This document shows positions 45,246 to 53,438 of a stretch of DNA of 64,000 nt, one piece after another; within the stretch, counting starts at the first letter, position 1; every line of letters begins with the position of its first letter. A program made the position numbers and the translations under genes. The notes below the pieces were generated by a model that saw nothing but the letters and a program-made list of their open reading frames with translations, was not told where the DNA came from and ran no database searches. The stretch covers positions 1 through 64,000 of the forward strand of contig CABXRS010000001.1 of assembly GCA_902514665.1 (NCBI GenBank). Reading direction: 5' to 3'. This DNA comes from an uncultured Pelagibacteraceae bacterium. GTDB taxonomy: Bacteria; Pseudomonadota; Alphaproteobacteria; Pelagibacterales; Pelagibacteraceae.

Positions 45246-47465
45246 ATGGAAAAAAAAACAAAATTAAAAATATCTGGCTCAACCAAAAAGTCGATCAAAA
45301 ATATTGAGATTGCCAAAACTCAAGGCAAAAATGCAGTTGTAATTGAAAAGCAAACTGGAAAATTTCCAAATAGAGGAGCATCTTTTAGGCCTAACTCTGG
45401 AAAACCAAAACCGACCTCTTCATTCAGCAGAGGAACTGGATTTAAACCATCTTTTGCACCAAAGTCACCCCCTATAACAAATGATTTTGAAAGGCGTAAA
45501 CTTGCGGAGCAGAGAGCAACAAAAAGACTTAAAGGAGATGGTGATTTAAAAGACAAAAAAACCTTAAAGTTGGGAACAAAGAAAAGAGAGTTAAAACTAA
45601 CAGTTTCAAGAGCTCTAAGTGATGAAATAGAGGCTAGAGAAAGAAGTTTGGCTTCAGTTAAGAGAGCCCGACAAAAAGAAAATAAAAATTTATCCAAAGA
45701 CCAAAATCAAGAAAGCCTTAAACCAATTAAAAGAGATATTAATATTCCAGAAGCAATAACTGTTAGAGAATTAGCTAATAGAATGGCTGAGCAATCAAGT
45801 AATGTGATTAAATATTTATTTGGAATGGGAGTAACAGTTACAATTAACCAGACTCTTGCAGCTGATACAGCTGAGTTTTTAGTTAAAGAGTTTGGACATA
45901 ATCCTATAAGAGAAGAAAAAGCAGAGGAAATAATCCAAAAAATAAAAGCAACGAGAGTAGAAAATTTAAAAAACAGACCACCAATTGTTACAGTGATGGG
46001 TCATGTAGATCATGGCAAAACATCTGTTCTTGACGTTTTGAGAAGTGCAAATGTTGTTTCGGGAGAATTTGGAGGAATTACACAACACATTGGTGCCTAT
46101 CAAATTGAAAGCCAAGATAATAAATTAACTTTTATTGATACCCCAGGTCATGCAGCTTTTACAGAAATGAGAGCAAGAGGTTCAAAATTAACTGACGTAG
46201 TTGTGCTAGTAGTTGCTGCAGATGACGGAGTGAAACCACAAACAATCGAGTCAATTAAACATGCAAAAGCAGCAAATGTTCCAATTGTTGTTGCAATTAA
46301 TAAATGTGATCTTCCAGAGGCAGATCCACAAAAAATTAAAAACCAATTATTAGAACACGAGTTGGTAGCTGAAGATTTATCAGGTGATACTTTAATGGTA
46401 GAGATTTCAGCAAAGACAAAACTAAACTTAGATAAACTAGTAGAGTCTATCATTCTTCAAGCTGAAATTTTAGATTTAAAAACTGATTATGAGTCTAAAG
46501 CTACAGGAATAGTTTTGGAATCTAAAATTGATGTAGGTCGAGGACCAGTAGCAACAATTATTGTAACCACAGGAACGCTTAAAAAAGGGGATTTTTTTGT
46601 CAGTGGATTAAAGTGGGGAAAGGTTAGAGCAATAATCAATGATAAAGGTATTAATATAAATCAAGCTTCTCCTTCTACTCCAGTCGAAATTTTAGGTATT
46701 AATGGTGCAGCAAAAGCTGGTGATGATTTTATTGTCCTTAATAGTGAAAAAGAAGCCAAGACATTAAGTGAAAACAGAGCTGAAGAGACAAAAGGTGGGA
46801 AAAATCCATTAACATTTGCAACTCAAGAATCAGCTTTTTCAGATAAATCTTCAGAGGAATTAAATTTAATTATTAAATCTGATGTGCATGGATCTTCTGA
46901 GGCAATTAAGAATGCAATTAGTCAAATTAAGCATGAGGAAGTTAAACCTAAGATTATTTTAGCGGACATTGGAATGGTAACAGAAACTGACGTTACATTA
47001 GCAAAAGCATCAAATGCTGTATTAATTGCTTTTAATGTCAAACCAAGTAAAGAGGCAAGAAAACTTGCTGAAAATGAAAAAATTCAAATATCTTCATATA
47101 ATATTATTTATGAAGTTCTAGATTATATAAAACAAAGAATGTCAGGATTACTAACTCCAGATGTTCAAGAGACTATAACTGGATCAGCTCAAATACTTGA
47201 AATTTTTAAAGTTTCAGGAGCGGGCAAAGTTGCAGGTTCAAAAATCACTGAAGGAGAAATTACAAGTACTTCAGATGTTAGAATTATTAGAGATGGAGCA
47301 ATCATCTATACTGGAAAAGTTGGAACTATTTTTAGAGAAAAAGACCAAGTAAAACAGGTTAGTGATGGACAAGAATGCGGAATAACAGTTAAAGATTATA
47401 TGGATTTTCAAAAAAATGACACAATAGAAGCTTTTAGTGTTACATCTACGGAAAGGTCAATTTAA
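45246..47465 (+). CDS. infB: Translation initiation factor IF-2
   Basis: GTPase placing initiator tRNA on the ribosome. The 739-aa protein has a basic low-complexity N-terminal region (about 1-165, shorter than in most alphaproteobacteria), IF2N-like ITVRELANRMAEQSSNVIKYLF near 172-193, G domain with GHVDHGKTS near 250-258, DTPGHAAF near 297 and NKCDL near 352, then beta-barrel and C-terminal domains. It follows nusA by 10 bp and shares one base with rbfA. Confidence 0.96.
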   Translation: MEKKTKLKISGSTKKSIKNIEIAKTQGKNAVVIEKQTGKFPNRGASFRPNSGKPKPTSSFSRGTGFKPSFAPKSPPITNDFERRKLAEQRATKRLKGDGDLKDKKTLKLGTKKRELKLTVSRALSDEIEARERSLASVKRARQKENKNLSKDQNQESLKPIKRDINIPEAITVRELANRMAEQSSNVIKYLFGMGVTVTINQTLAADTAEFLVKEFGHNPIREEKAEEIIQKIKATRVENLKNRPPIVTVMGHVDHGKTSVLDVLRSANVVSGEFGGITQHIGAYQIESQDNKLTFIDTPGHAAFTEMRARGSKLTDVVVLVVAADDGVKPQTIESIKHAKAANVPIVVAINKCDLPEADPQKIKNQLLEHELVAEDLSGDTLMVEISAKTKLNLDKLVESIILQAEILDLKTDYESKATGIVLESKIDVGRGPVATIIVTTGTLKKGDFFVSGLKWGKVRAIINDKGININQASPSTPVEILGINGAAKAGDDFIVLNSEKEAKTLSENRAEETKGGKNPLTFATQESAFSDKSSEELNLIIKSDVHGSSEAIKNAISQIKHEEVKPKIILADIGMVTETDVTLAKASNAVLIAFNVKPSKEARKLAENEKIQISSYNIIYEVLDYIKQRMSGLLTPDVQETITGSAQILEIFKVSGAGKVAGSKITEGEITSTSDVRIIRDGAIIYTGKVGTIFREKDQVKQVSDGQECGITVKDYMDFQKNDTIEAFSVTSTERSI

Positions 47466-47833
47466 TGTCGGATAGAATAGGAAAACCAATTTCACAAAGA
47501 CAGCTTAGAGTAGGAGAAATGATTAAACAGTCTTTAAGCATGATTTTTATAAGAAATGAGGCTAAGGTCCCAAACTTAGAGACAAATACAATAACAGTTA
47601 CTGAGGTTAGAATGAGTCCAGATTTAAAGATTGCCAAAGCATATGTGCTTCCATTAGGAGGAAAAGATGCTGAGGATACAATAAATACATTAAAAGAGTA
47701 CTCTTTTTTAATAAGAAAAATTTTATCACAGAAAGTGGTTATGAAATTTTTACCAAAATTACTTTTTAGAAAAGATGAGTCTTTTGAGTATGCGGAAAAA
47801 ATAGAAAATTTAATAAAACAAACAAATAAATAG
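47465..47833 (+). CDS. rbfA: Ribosome-binding factor A
   Basis: Assembly factor for the 30S subunit. The 122-aa protein has the KH-like fold: RQLRVGEMIKQSLSMIF near residues 13-29, the conserved TVTEVRMSPDLKIAKAYVLPLG near 39-60, and LPKLLFRKDESFEYAEKIENLI near 98-119. Its ATG overlaps the infB stop. truB normally follows in this operon but is absent; rpsO comes next after 12 bases. Confidence 0.94.
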   Translation: MSDRIGKPISQRQLRVGEMIKQSLSMIFIRNEAKVPNLETNTITVTEVRMSPDLKIAKAYVLPLGGKDAEDTINTLKEYSFLIRKILSQKVVMKFLPKLLFRKDESFEYAEKIENLIKQTNK

Positions 47834-47845
47834 GAAAAACTAGGC

Positions 47846-48094
47846 ATGAACAAAAAGGCACAAGAATTAGCAATGCATGATAAAGACACTGGATCTTCTG
47901 AGATACAGATTGCTTTGTTAACAGAAAAAATTGAAACTCTCTCTAAACACATTAAGCAATTTAAAAAAGATAAACATTCGTCTGTAGGATTGTTGAGAGC
48001 CGTCAATAGAAGAAAGAAATTGTTGGAATACTTAAAGAAAACAAAAATGGATTCTTACAAGAATGTACTGTCGAAATTGAATTTAAGAAAATAG
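47846..48094 (+). CDS. rpsO: 30S ribosomal protein S15
   Basis: Primary 16S rRNA-binding protein. The 82-aa product is about seven residues shorter than usual (89) at the N-terminus but contains all signatures: DTGSSEIQIALLTEKI near residues 13-28, KDKHSSVGLLRAVNRRKKLLEYLK near 42-65. The start ATG at 47846 follows a weak GGAAAA. The rpsO-pnp pair is conserved from proteobacteria generally. Confidence 0.95.
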   Translation: MNKKAQELAMHDKDTGSSEIQIALLTEKIETLSKHIKQFKKDKHSSVGLLRAVNRRKKLLEYLKKTKMDSYKNVLSKLNLRK

Positions 48095-48110
48095 AAGTCA
48101 AGATAGATAG

Positions 48111-48150
48111 AACGAAATGGAACGAAACGAACGAAACGAAATGGAAATGA
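48111..48150 (+). repeat. Short tandem repeats before pnp, overlapping a small upstream ORF
   Basis: AACGAAATGG, then two perfect tandem 9-mers AACGAAACG (48121-48129, 48130-48138), then AAATGGAAATGAAATG leading into the pnp start. An out-of-frame ORF from ATG 48117 (also 48141, 48147-adjacent ATGs) reads [20 protein letters not shown] and stops at 48179, inside pnp. It fills the rpsO-pnp spacer. Confidence 0.6.
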
Positions 48151-48151
48151 A

Positions 48152-50224
48152 ATGTTTAAAGTACACAAGAGGGAAATAGAAGTAGCAGGAAAGAAAATAA
48201 GTTTAGAAACAGGTAAAGTAGCAAGACAAGCAGACGGAGCAATCATCGCAACATGTGGTGAAACAGTTATTCTAGCAACAGTCGTTGGAGCAAAGAAAGT
48301 AAATCCAGATATGGATTATTTTCCTTTATCAGTTAACTACCAAGAAAAATACTATGCAGGTGGAAAGATCCCTGGTGGATATTTTAAAAGAGAAGCAAGA
48401 CCAACTGAAAGTGAAACATTAATCTCAAGATTAATTGATAGACCTATCAGACCTTTGTTTCCTGATGAATTTAAAAATGAAGTACAGTTGTTACCAACAG
48501 TAATTTCATATGATAAAGAAAATCAACCAGATATTCTAGCAATTACTGCTTCATCAGCAGCGTTAGCTATTTCAGGAATGCCATTTATGGGTCCGGTAGG
48601 TGCTTCTAGAGTAGGTTATGTTGATGGTAAATATATCCTTAACCCATCAAAAGAAGAATTAGAAAATTCAAGTTTAGATTTAGTTGTTGCAGGTACCAAA
48701 GATGCAGTACTTATGGTTGAGTCTGAAACATCAGGTTTATCTGAAGACGTAATGTTAGCAGCAGTTAAATTTGGTCATGAAGGATTTGTTCCAGTAATCG
48801 AAATGATTGAGGAACTTGCAAAAGAATGCAGAAAACCAGAGTGGACTGTTGAGAAAAAAGATTTGTCCGAAGTTAAACAAAAACTTGAGGAAACTTTTAC
48901 AGAAGATCTTAAAAAAGCTTTTGCAACAAGAGACAAGCAAGATAGATCAAACCAAATTTCTGAAATTACTGATAAAGCTAAGAAGCTTTTTGAGGAGAAT
49001 GAAAGTTACTCTGATCTTGATGTTAATTCTCAACTTAAAAATTTAGAAAAGAAAATTGTTAGAACTGATATTCTTAAAAATAAAAATAGAATTGATGGTA
49101 GAGGATTGTCTGATGTAAGACCTATCTCATGTGAAGTTGGTGTTTTACCAAGAACACATGGTTCTGCTTTGTTTACTAGAGGAGAAACACAAGCAATTGT
49201 TGTAACTACTTTAGGAACATCTGATGATGAACAAAGAATTGAAAGTTTAGATGGTCTTCAAAGGGAAAGATTTATGCTTCACTATAATTTCCCTCCTTTT
49301 TCAGTTGGTGAAACTGGAAGAATTGGAACTGGTAGACGTGAAATTGGTCATGGTAAATTAGCTTGGAGAGCAATTAACTCTTCATTACCCTCAAAAGAGG
49401 CGTTTCCATATACTTTTAGATTAGTATCAGAGATTACCGAGTCTAATGGATCTTCTTCTATGGCTACTGTTTGTGGTGCATCTTTAGCATTAATGGATGC
49501 GGGTGTTCCAATAAAAGAACCAGTTGCAGGTATTGCAATGGGTTTAATTAAAGAAGGTGATGATTTTAGTGTTCTATCTGATATTTTAGGTGACGAGGAT
49601 CATTTAGGTGATATGGACTTTAAAGTTGCCGGAACAAAAGATGGAATTACTTCACTGCAAATGGATATTAAAATTACTGGTATCACTTTTGAAATCATGG
49701 AGCAGGCTTTAAAGCAGGCTAAAGATGGGAGAATTCATATCTTAGGTGAAATGAACAAAGCTTTAGGTGAATCTAGATCTAATGTTGGTAAGCATACTCC
49801 AAAAATGGAACAAGTAACTGTAGATAAAAAAGACATAGCTGCAGTGATTGGAAAAGGTGGAGCTACGATCAGAGAGATAGTTGAAAAATCAGGAGCAAAA
49901 GTTGATGTAAATGACGAGGGGGTGGTAACCGTTGCTGCTCCAGATGAAGAGTCTAGAAACATTGCTATGCAAATGATCAAAGATATCACTGCAAAAGCTG
50001 AAATGAATAAAATTTATTCAGGTAAAGTAATGAAAATTATGGAATTTGGTGCATTTGTTAACTTCTTAGGAAAACAGGATGGACTTGTTCATATTTCAGA
50101 ACTAGCAGACAAAAGAGTTGCAAAAGTTACTGATGTTGTCAAAGAAGGTGATGAAGTAAAAGTTAAAGTAATTGGTTTCGATAGAGGCAAAGTTAAACTT
50201 TCTATGAAACAAGCAGCTGAATAA
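48152..50224 (+). CDS. pnp: Polynucleotide phosphorylase
   Basis: 3'-5' phosphorolytic exoribonuclease of the degradosome. The 690-aa protein starts [21 protein letters not shown], has two RNase PH domains with [20 protein letters not shown] near 60-79, [23 protein letters not shown] near 431-453 and [16 protein letters not shown] near 477-492, then KH ([12 protein letters not shown] near 566-577) and S1 domains. ATG 48152 is preceded by repeats and out-of-frame ATGs. Length is normal. Confidence 0.97.
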   Translation: MFKVHKREIEVAGKKISLETGKVARQADGAIIATCGETVILATVVGAKKVNPDMDYFPLSVNYQEKYYAGGKIPGGYFKREARPTESETLISRLIDRPIRPLFPDEFKNEVQLLPTVISYDKENQPDILAITASSAALAISGMPFMGPVGASRVGYVDGKYILNPSKEELENSSLDLVVAGTKDAVLMVESETSGLSEDVMLAAVKFGHEGFVPVIEMIEELAKECRKPEWTVEKKDLSEVKQKLEETFTEDLKKAFATRDKQDRSNQISEITDKAKKLFEENESYSDLDVNSQLKNLEKKIVRTDILKNKNRIDGRGLSDVRPISCEVGVLPRTHGSALFTRGETQAIVVTTLGTSDDEQRIESLDGLQRERFMLHYNFPPFSVGETGRIGTGRREIGHGKLAWRAINSSLPSKEAFPYTFRLVSEITESNGSSSMATVCGASLALMDAGVPIKEPVAGIAMGLIKEGDDFSVLSDILGDEDHLGDMDFKVAGTKDGITSLQMDIKITGITFEIMEQALKQAKDGRIHILGEMNKALGESRSNVGKHTPKMEQVTVDKKDIAAVIGKGGATIREIVEKSGAKVDVNDEGVVTVAAPDEESRNIAMQMIKDITAKAEMNKIYSGKVMKIMEFGAFVNFLGKQDGLVHISELADKRVAKVTDVVKEGDEVKVKVIGFDRGKVKLSMKQAAE

Positions 50225-50229
50225 AAAAT

Positions 50230-50349
50230 TTAAAACCCACCTCTCCAATTATTTTTATCATCAAATTGGTCTTTTTCTTTTTTAGAGGTGGGTCTAAATA
50301 AGTAGTAAAGAACAAATATTAAACAAATTATAGGTATAGCAATTTCCAT
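50230..50349 (-). CDS. Small single-helix membrane protein
   Basis: From ATG at 50349 a 39-aa product: hydrophobic helix MEIAIPIICLIFVLYYLF at the N-terminus, then a charged tail (RPTSKKEKDQFDDKNNWRGGF). It lies 13 bases downstream of fabI in the same direction, so it may be the last gene of fabA-fabB-fabI. I do not recognise a family. A 10-bp inverted repeat spans most of it (50235-50244 with 50284-50293) and could be the operon terminator, so the ORF may alternatively be a by-product of that structure. Confidence 0.45.
   Translation of the reverse strand: MEIAIPIICLIFVLYYLFRPTSKKEKDQFDDKNNWRGGF
50235..50293 (-). repeat. Inverted repeat at end of fab operon
   Basis: ACCCACCTCT (50235-50244) and AGAGGTGGGT (50284-50293) are perfectly complementary with a nested CCAATT/AATTGG pair. 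Read on the minus strand the stem is followed by TTTAAATTTTTTATT, so it may terminate fabA-fabB-fabI transcription despite its long loop. Confidence 0.45.
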
Positions 50350-50362
50350 AAACTTTAATTTA

Positions 50363-51148
50363 TTACGTAATATTTTTAGGATCTGGCATCCCAACCTTGT
50401 TATATCCAGCATCTACGTAGTGAATTTCACCAGTAACACCTTTTGCAAGGTCACTTAATAGATATAACGCTGAATTTCCAACATCATGAATATCTACATT
50501 TCTTTTAAGTAATGAATGGTCTTCATTCCATTTATAAAGGAATTTAGCATCCCCGATTGCAGATGCTGCTAAGGTTTTTATTGGTCCTGCGCTTATCGCA
50601 TTTACTCTCATACCTTTAGCACCCAAATCTCTTGCCAGATATTTAACACTAGACTCCAGTGCAGCTTTGCAAACACCCATAACATTGTAATTAGGAATAG
50701 CTTTGTTTGCTTCATAACTCAAAGTGATCAAGCTTCCACCCTCATTCATTACTTCAGAGGCTTCTCTCGCAACCTCAGTAAATGAGTAACATGATATCAG
50801 CATACTTTTTAAAAAGTTTTCTCTAGTTGTATTTAAGTACTCCCCAGATAATTCTGATTTATCTGAAAAAGCAATTGCATGAACAACAAAATCAATTTTA
50901 CCCCATTGAGATTTAATATCTTCAAATAATTTTTTTACATCATCTTTTTTTTCTACATCACAACTAAACGTAATTTTTGAACTCAATTTTTCAGCCAAAG
51001 GAATTACTCTTTTCTTTAAAGCGTCCCCTAAATAAGTAAATGCCAGCTCAGCTCCAGCTTCTGAGAGTTTTTGTGAAATGCCCCAGGCAATAGATCGCTC
51101 ATTGGCAACTCCCATTACTAATCCTTTTTTACCTTTCATCAAACTCAT
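50363..51148 (-). CDS. fabI: Enoyl-ACP reductase (NADH)
   Basis: Last step of each fatty-acid elongation cycle. The 261-aa SDR protein has GLVMGVANERSIAWGIS near residues 9-25, the typical FabI cofactor loop, and the Tyr-x6-Lys active site in NYNVMGVCKAALESS near 155-169. SAGPIKTLAASAI near 191 is also typical. It is 2 bases from fabB; the fabA-fabB-fabI order with divergent irr is conserved in alphaproteobacteria. Target class of triclosan-type inhibitors in relatives. Confidence 0.95.
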   Translation of the reverse strand: MSLMKGKKGLVMGVANERSIAWGISQKLSEAGAELAFTYLGDALKKRVIPLAEKLSSKITFSCDVEKKDDVKKLFEDIKSQWGKIDFVVHAIAFSDKSELSGEYLNTTRENFLKSMLISCYSFTEVAREASEVMNEGGSLITLSYEANKAIPNYNVMGVCKAALESSVKYLARDLGAKGMRVNAISAGPIKTLAASAIGDAKFLYKWNEDHSLLKRNVDIHDVGNSALYLLSDLAKGVTGEIHYVDAGYNKVGMPDPKNIT

Positions 51149-51150
51149 GA

Positions 51151-52362
51151 TTATACTTTCTCAAAAATTAAAGCAGCATTGGTTCCACCAAAGCCAAAAC
51201 TATTGGACATCACTGTATTTAAAGTTACTCCTGTTTCAGTTTTAGCAACAATAGGAAATTTTTTAGCTTCTTCATCTATTTCATTTATGTTTGCAGATCC
51301 TGCTATAAAATTATTTTTCATCATTATCAAACAATAGATCGCTTCGTGAACTGATGCAGCTCCCAAAGGGTGCCCAGATAGAGATTTTGTTGAACTAATC
51401 TTAGGAATTTCATTTCCAAAAGCTTCTTTTACTGCATTTAATTCTGTAATATCTCCAACTGGAGTAGATGTTCCATGTGTATTGATATAATCAATTTTAT
51501 TTTTTGATGTTGCTATAGCCATCTTCATACATCTTACCGCTCCTTCTCCTGATGGAGCTACCATATCGTATCCATCTGAAGTTGCTCCGTAACCAGTTAA
51601 TTCCGCGTATATTTTAGCACCTCTTGCCTTAGCGTGTTCATATTCTTCAAGAACTAACACTCCACCACCACCTGCGATTACAAAACCATCTCTACTTTTA
51701 TCATATGCTCTTGATGCAGTCTCTGGTGTATCATTATATTTTGAGGATAATGCTGTCATGGCATCAAACATTGCAGTCATCGCCCAGTGTATCTCTTCGC
51801 TACCACCTGCAAAAACAACATCTTGTTTTCCCATTTGAATTAATTCCATTGAGTTTCCTATGCAGTGACCACTTGTTGCACAAGCAGAACTCATTGTGTA
51901 ATTTGTTCCTTTAATTTTAAATGGAACAGCAAGAGTTGCTGAGGCTGTGCTAGCCATAGTTCTTGGAACAATGAATGGACCCATTAATTTTGGAGTTTTG
52001 GCTCTAGTTTTGTCGGCCGCTAAGATAACGTTTTCAATAGAAGGTCCTCCCGAGCCCATTACTATCCCAGTCTTAAAATTGCTAACTTCACTTTCTTCCA
52101 ATCCAGAATCCTTAATTGCTTCTTTCATTGCAATATAGTTATAAGCTGAACCCGAACCCATAAATCTAATCGTTTTTCTATCAATATGATCTTCAAGCTT
52201 AATATTTGGTTTACCATGAACATGGCTTTTTAAATTATGTTGTTTGTATTCTTCACTAAACGATATTCCTGATTTAGTATTTAAAAGTGATTGATAAACT
52301 TCTTCTTGATTATTTCCCAAACATGAAACAACACCAATACCTGTAACAACCACTCTTCTCAT
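51151..52362 (-). CDS. fabB: 3-oxoacyl-ACP synthase I
   Basis: Condensing enzyme needed for unsaturated fatty-acid elongation. The 403-aa thiolase-fold protein has [14 protein letters not shown] at the start, the active-site Cys in [11 protein letters not shown] near 158-168, and the two histidines in [11 protein letters not shown] near 294-304 and [14 protein letters not shown] near 328-341. The Cys-His-His triad and its pairing with fabA identify FabB rather than FabF. It shares its first base with the fabA stop. Confidence 0.95.
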   Translation of the reverse strand: MRRVVVTGIGVVSCLGNNQEEVYQSLLNTKSGISFSEEYKQHNLKSHVHGKPNIKLEDHIDRKTIRFMGSGSAYNYIAMKEAIKDSGLEESEVSNFKTGIVMGSGGPSIENVILAADKTRAKTPKLMGPFIVPRTMASTASATLAVPFKIKGTNYTMSSACATSGHCIGNSMELIQMGKQDVVFAGGSEEIHWAMTAMFDAMTALSSKYNDTPETASRAYDKSRDGFVIAGGGGVLVLEEYEHAKARGAKIYAELTGYGATSDGYDMVAPSGEGAVRCMKMAIATSKNKIDYINTHGTSTPVGDITELNAVKEAFGNEIPKISSTKSLSGHPLGAASVHEAIYCLIMMKNNFIAGSANINEIDEEAKKFPIVAKTETGVTLNTVMSNSFGFGGTNAALIFEKV

Positions 52363-52862
52363 TATTTAAATAACCCTACTTTTAAACTATCTGCTGAATA
52401 TATTTTTTTATTATCTGCAAAAACAACTCCATTTGCAAGGCCAACAGTTGTTCCTCCTGGAGACATAATTTTCTTCATATCTATTTCATACCTAACATTT
52501 TTAACACTTTGTAAAACCTCACCAGTAAACTTTACTGTTCCAACACCTAGTGCTCTACCTTTTCCAGGGTTTCCTAACCAACCAAGATAAAAACCTACTA
52601 GTTGCCACATGGCGTCGAGGCCTAAGCAACCAGGCATAACTGGATCGGATTTAAAATGACAATCAAAAAACCAAAGGTCATTTTTAATATCTAATTCAGC
52701 TTTTAAAGAACCTTTATTATAAGCCCCAGTGTTATCATTAACTTCTGTTATTCTATCAAACATCAGCATTGGAGGAAGTGGTAATTTAGCATTGCCAGGA
52801 CCAAATAGTTTTCCATTTCCACAGGATATCAAATCATCATATGAGTATGAATTTTTTTTCAT
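52362..52862 (-). CDS. fabA: 3-hydroxydecanoyl-ACP dehydratase/isomerase
   Basis: Introduces the cis double bond for unsaturated fatty acids. The 166-aa hot-dog protein has [12 protein letters not shown] near residues 28-39, the active-site His in [31 protein letters not shown] near 68-98, with the Asp in GLDAMWQ, and KFTGEVL. Length is normal. A minus-strand TATAAT (52903-52898) may be its -10; the ICE-like box lies just upstream of that, so Irr could influence it as well as irr. Confidence 0.95.
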   Translation of the reverse strand: MKKNSYSYDDLISCGNGKLFGPGNAKLPLPPMLMFDRITEVNDNTGAYNKGSLKAELDIKNDLWFFDCHFKSDPVMPGCLGLDAMWQLVGFYLGWLGNPGKGRALGVGTVKFTGEVLQSVKNVRYEIDMKKIMSPGGTTVGLANGVVFADNKKIYSADSLKVGLFK

Positions 52863-52915
52863 AAAATTTGAAATACTTTAATACTTGATTTATGAACATT
52901 ATAATATACTAATAG

Positions 52916-52932
52916 TTTAGAATAATTATAAA
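52916..52932. promoter_or_regulatory. ICE-like Irr box between fabA and irr
   Basis: TTTAGAATAATTATAAA matches the Irr-binding iron control element as I recall it (TTTRGAAYNRTTCYAAA) at 16 of 17 positions. It ends 5 bases before the irr ATG and lies upstream of the fabA -10. It is nearly identical to the box over the katG promoter (15 of 17 bases), with the same single deviation. Confidence 0.65.
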
Positions 52933-52937
52933 GAACT

Positions 52938-53348
52938 ATGAATTTAGCAAGTATTTACATTAAAAAACTGAGAAATTCAGGATTAAGACCAACAAAACAA
53001 AGAATTAAAATATGTGAAGTTTTATTCAATACAGATAAAACCTTTCATTTCTCTATCAATGAACTCTCAACTTTAATTAATAGTAAATATTCTCAAAAAA
53101 TATCACTAGCAACAATTTACAATACAGTCCATGCCTTTAAGGACAAAGGATATTTAAAACAAATTCCATTAAATGCTAATCAAGCTTATTTTGATACAAA
53201 TATTTCTGATCACCACCATTTTTATGATGTTAATGAAAAAAAATTAATTGATTTAGATAATTCGGATGTTGGGCCAATAAAAATTTATAAAAAAATTAAT
53301 GGTAAAAAAATCAAATCTGTTGAAGTTCTAGTAAAACTAGAAGATTGA
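52938..53348 (+). CDS. irr: Irr, Fur-family iron/haem response regulator
   Basis: 136-aa Fur-family protein. LRNSGLRPTKQRIKICEVLF near residues 10-29, recognition helix region ISLATIYNTVHAFKDKGYLKQI near 53-74, then QAYFDTNISDHHHFYDV near 80-96. The FDTN-SDHHHF pattern with three consecutive histidines is the Irr hallmark that separates it from Fur, Zur and PerR. Irr represses or activates genes according to haem supply. No N-terminal GCPWHD haem motif is present. Position beside fabA and conserved fab synteny support the call. Confidence 0.88.
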   Translation: MNLASIYIKKLRNSGLRPTKQRIKICEVLFNTDKTFHFSINELSTLINSKYSQKISLATIYNTVHAFKDKGYLKQIPLNANQAYFDTNISDHHHFYDVNEKKLIDLDNSDVGPIKIYKKINGKKIKSVEVLVKLED

Positions 53349-53382
53349 TTTAATTGTCTAGTTAAGCGACATTTTAATACAA

Positions 53383-53410
53383 TTGACACACAATTTAGAA
53401 CCATTATAAA
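53383..53410 (+). promoter_or_regulatory. katG promoter overlapped by ICE-like Irr box
   Basis: Perfect -35 TTGACA (53383-53388), 16-bp spacer, -10 TATAAA (53405-53410). The 17-mer TTTAGAACCATTATAAA at 53394-53410 matches the recalled ICE consensus except one base, and covers half the spacer and the whole -10. Bound protein would block polymerase. A leader of about 22 bases with AAAGGG precedes the ATG. Confidence 0.75.
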
Positions 53411-53438
53411 CTATTAAAAATAAAAAAAGGGTAAATTA

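Noticed and set aside
45320-45697. Long antisense ORF inside infB and similar shadows inside rho, katG, dnaK and maeB
   Set aside because: They lie wholly within well-identified genes on the other strand or frame and have no recognisable motifs.
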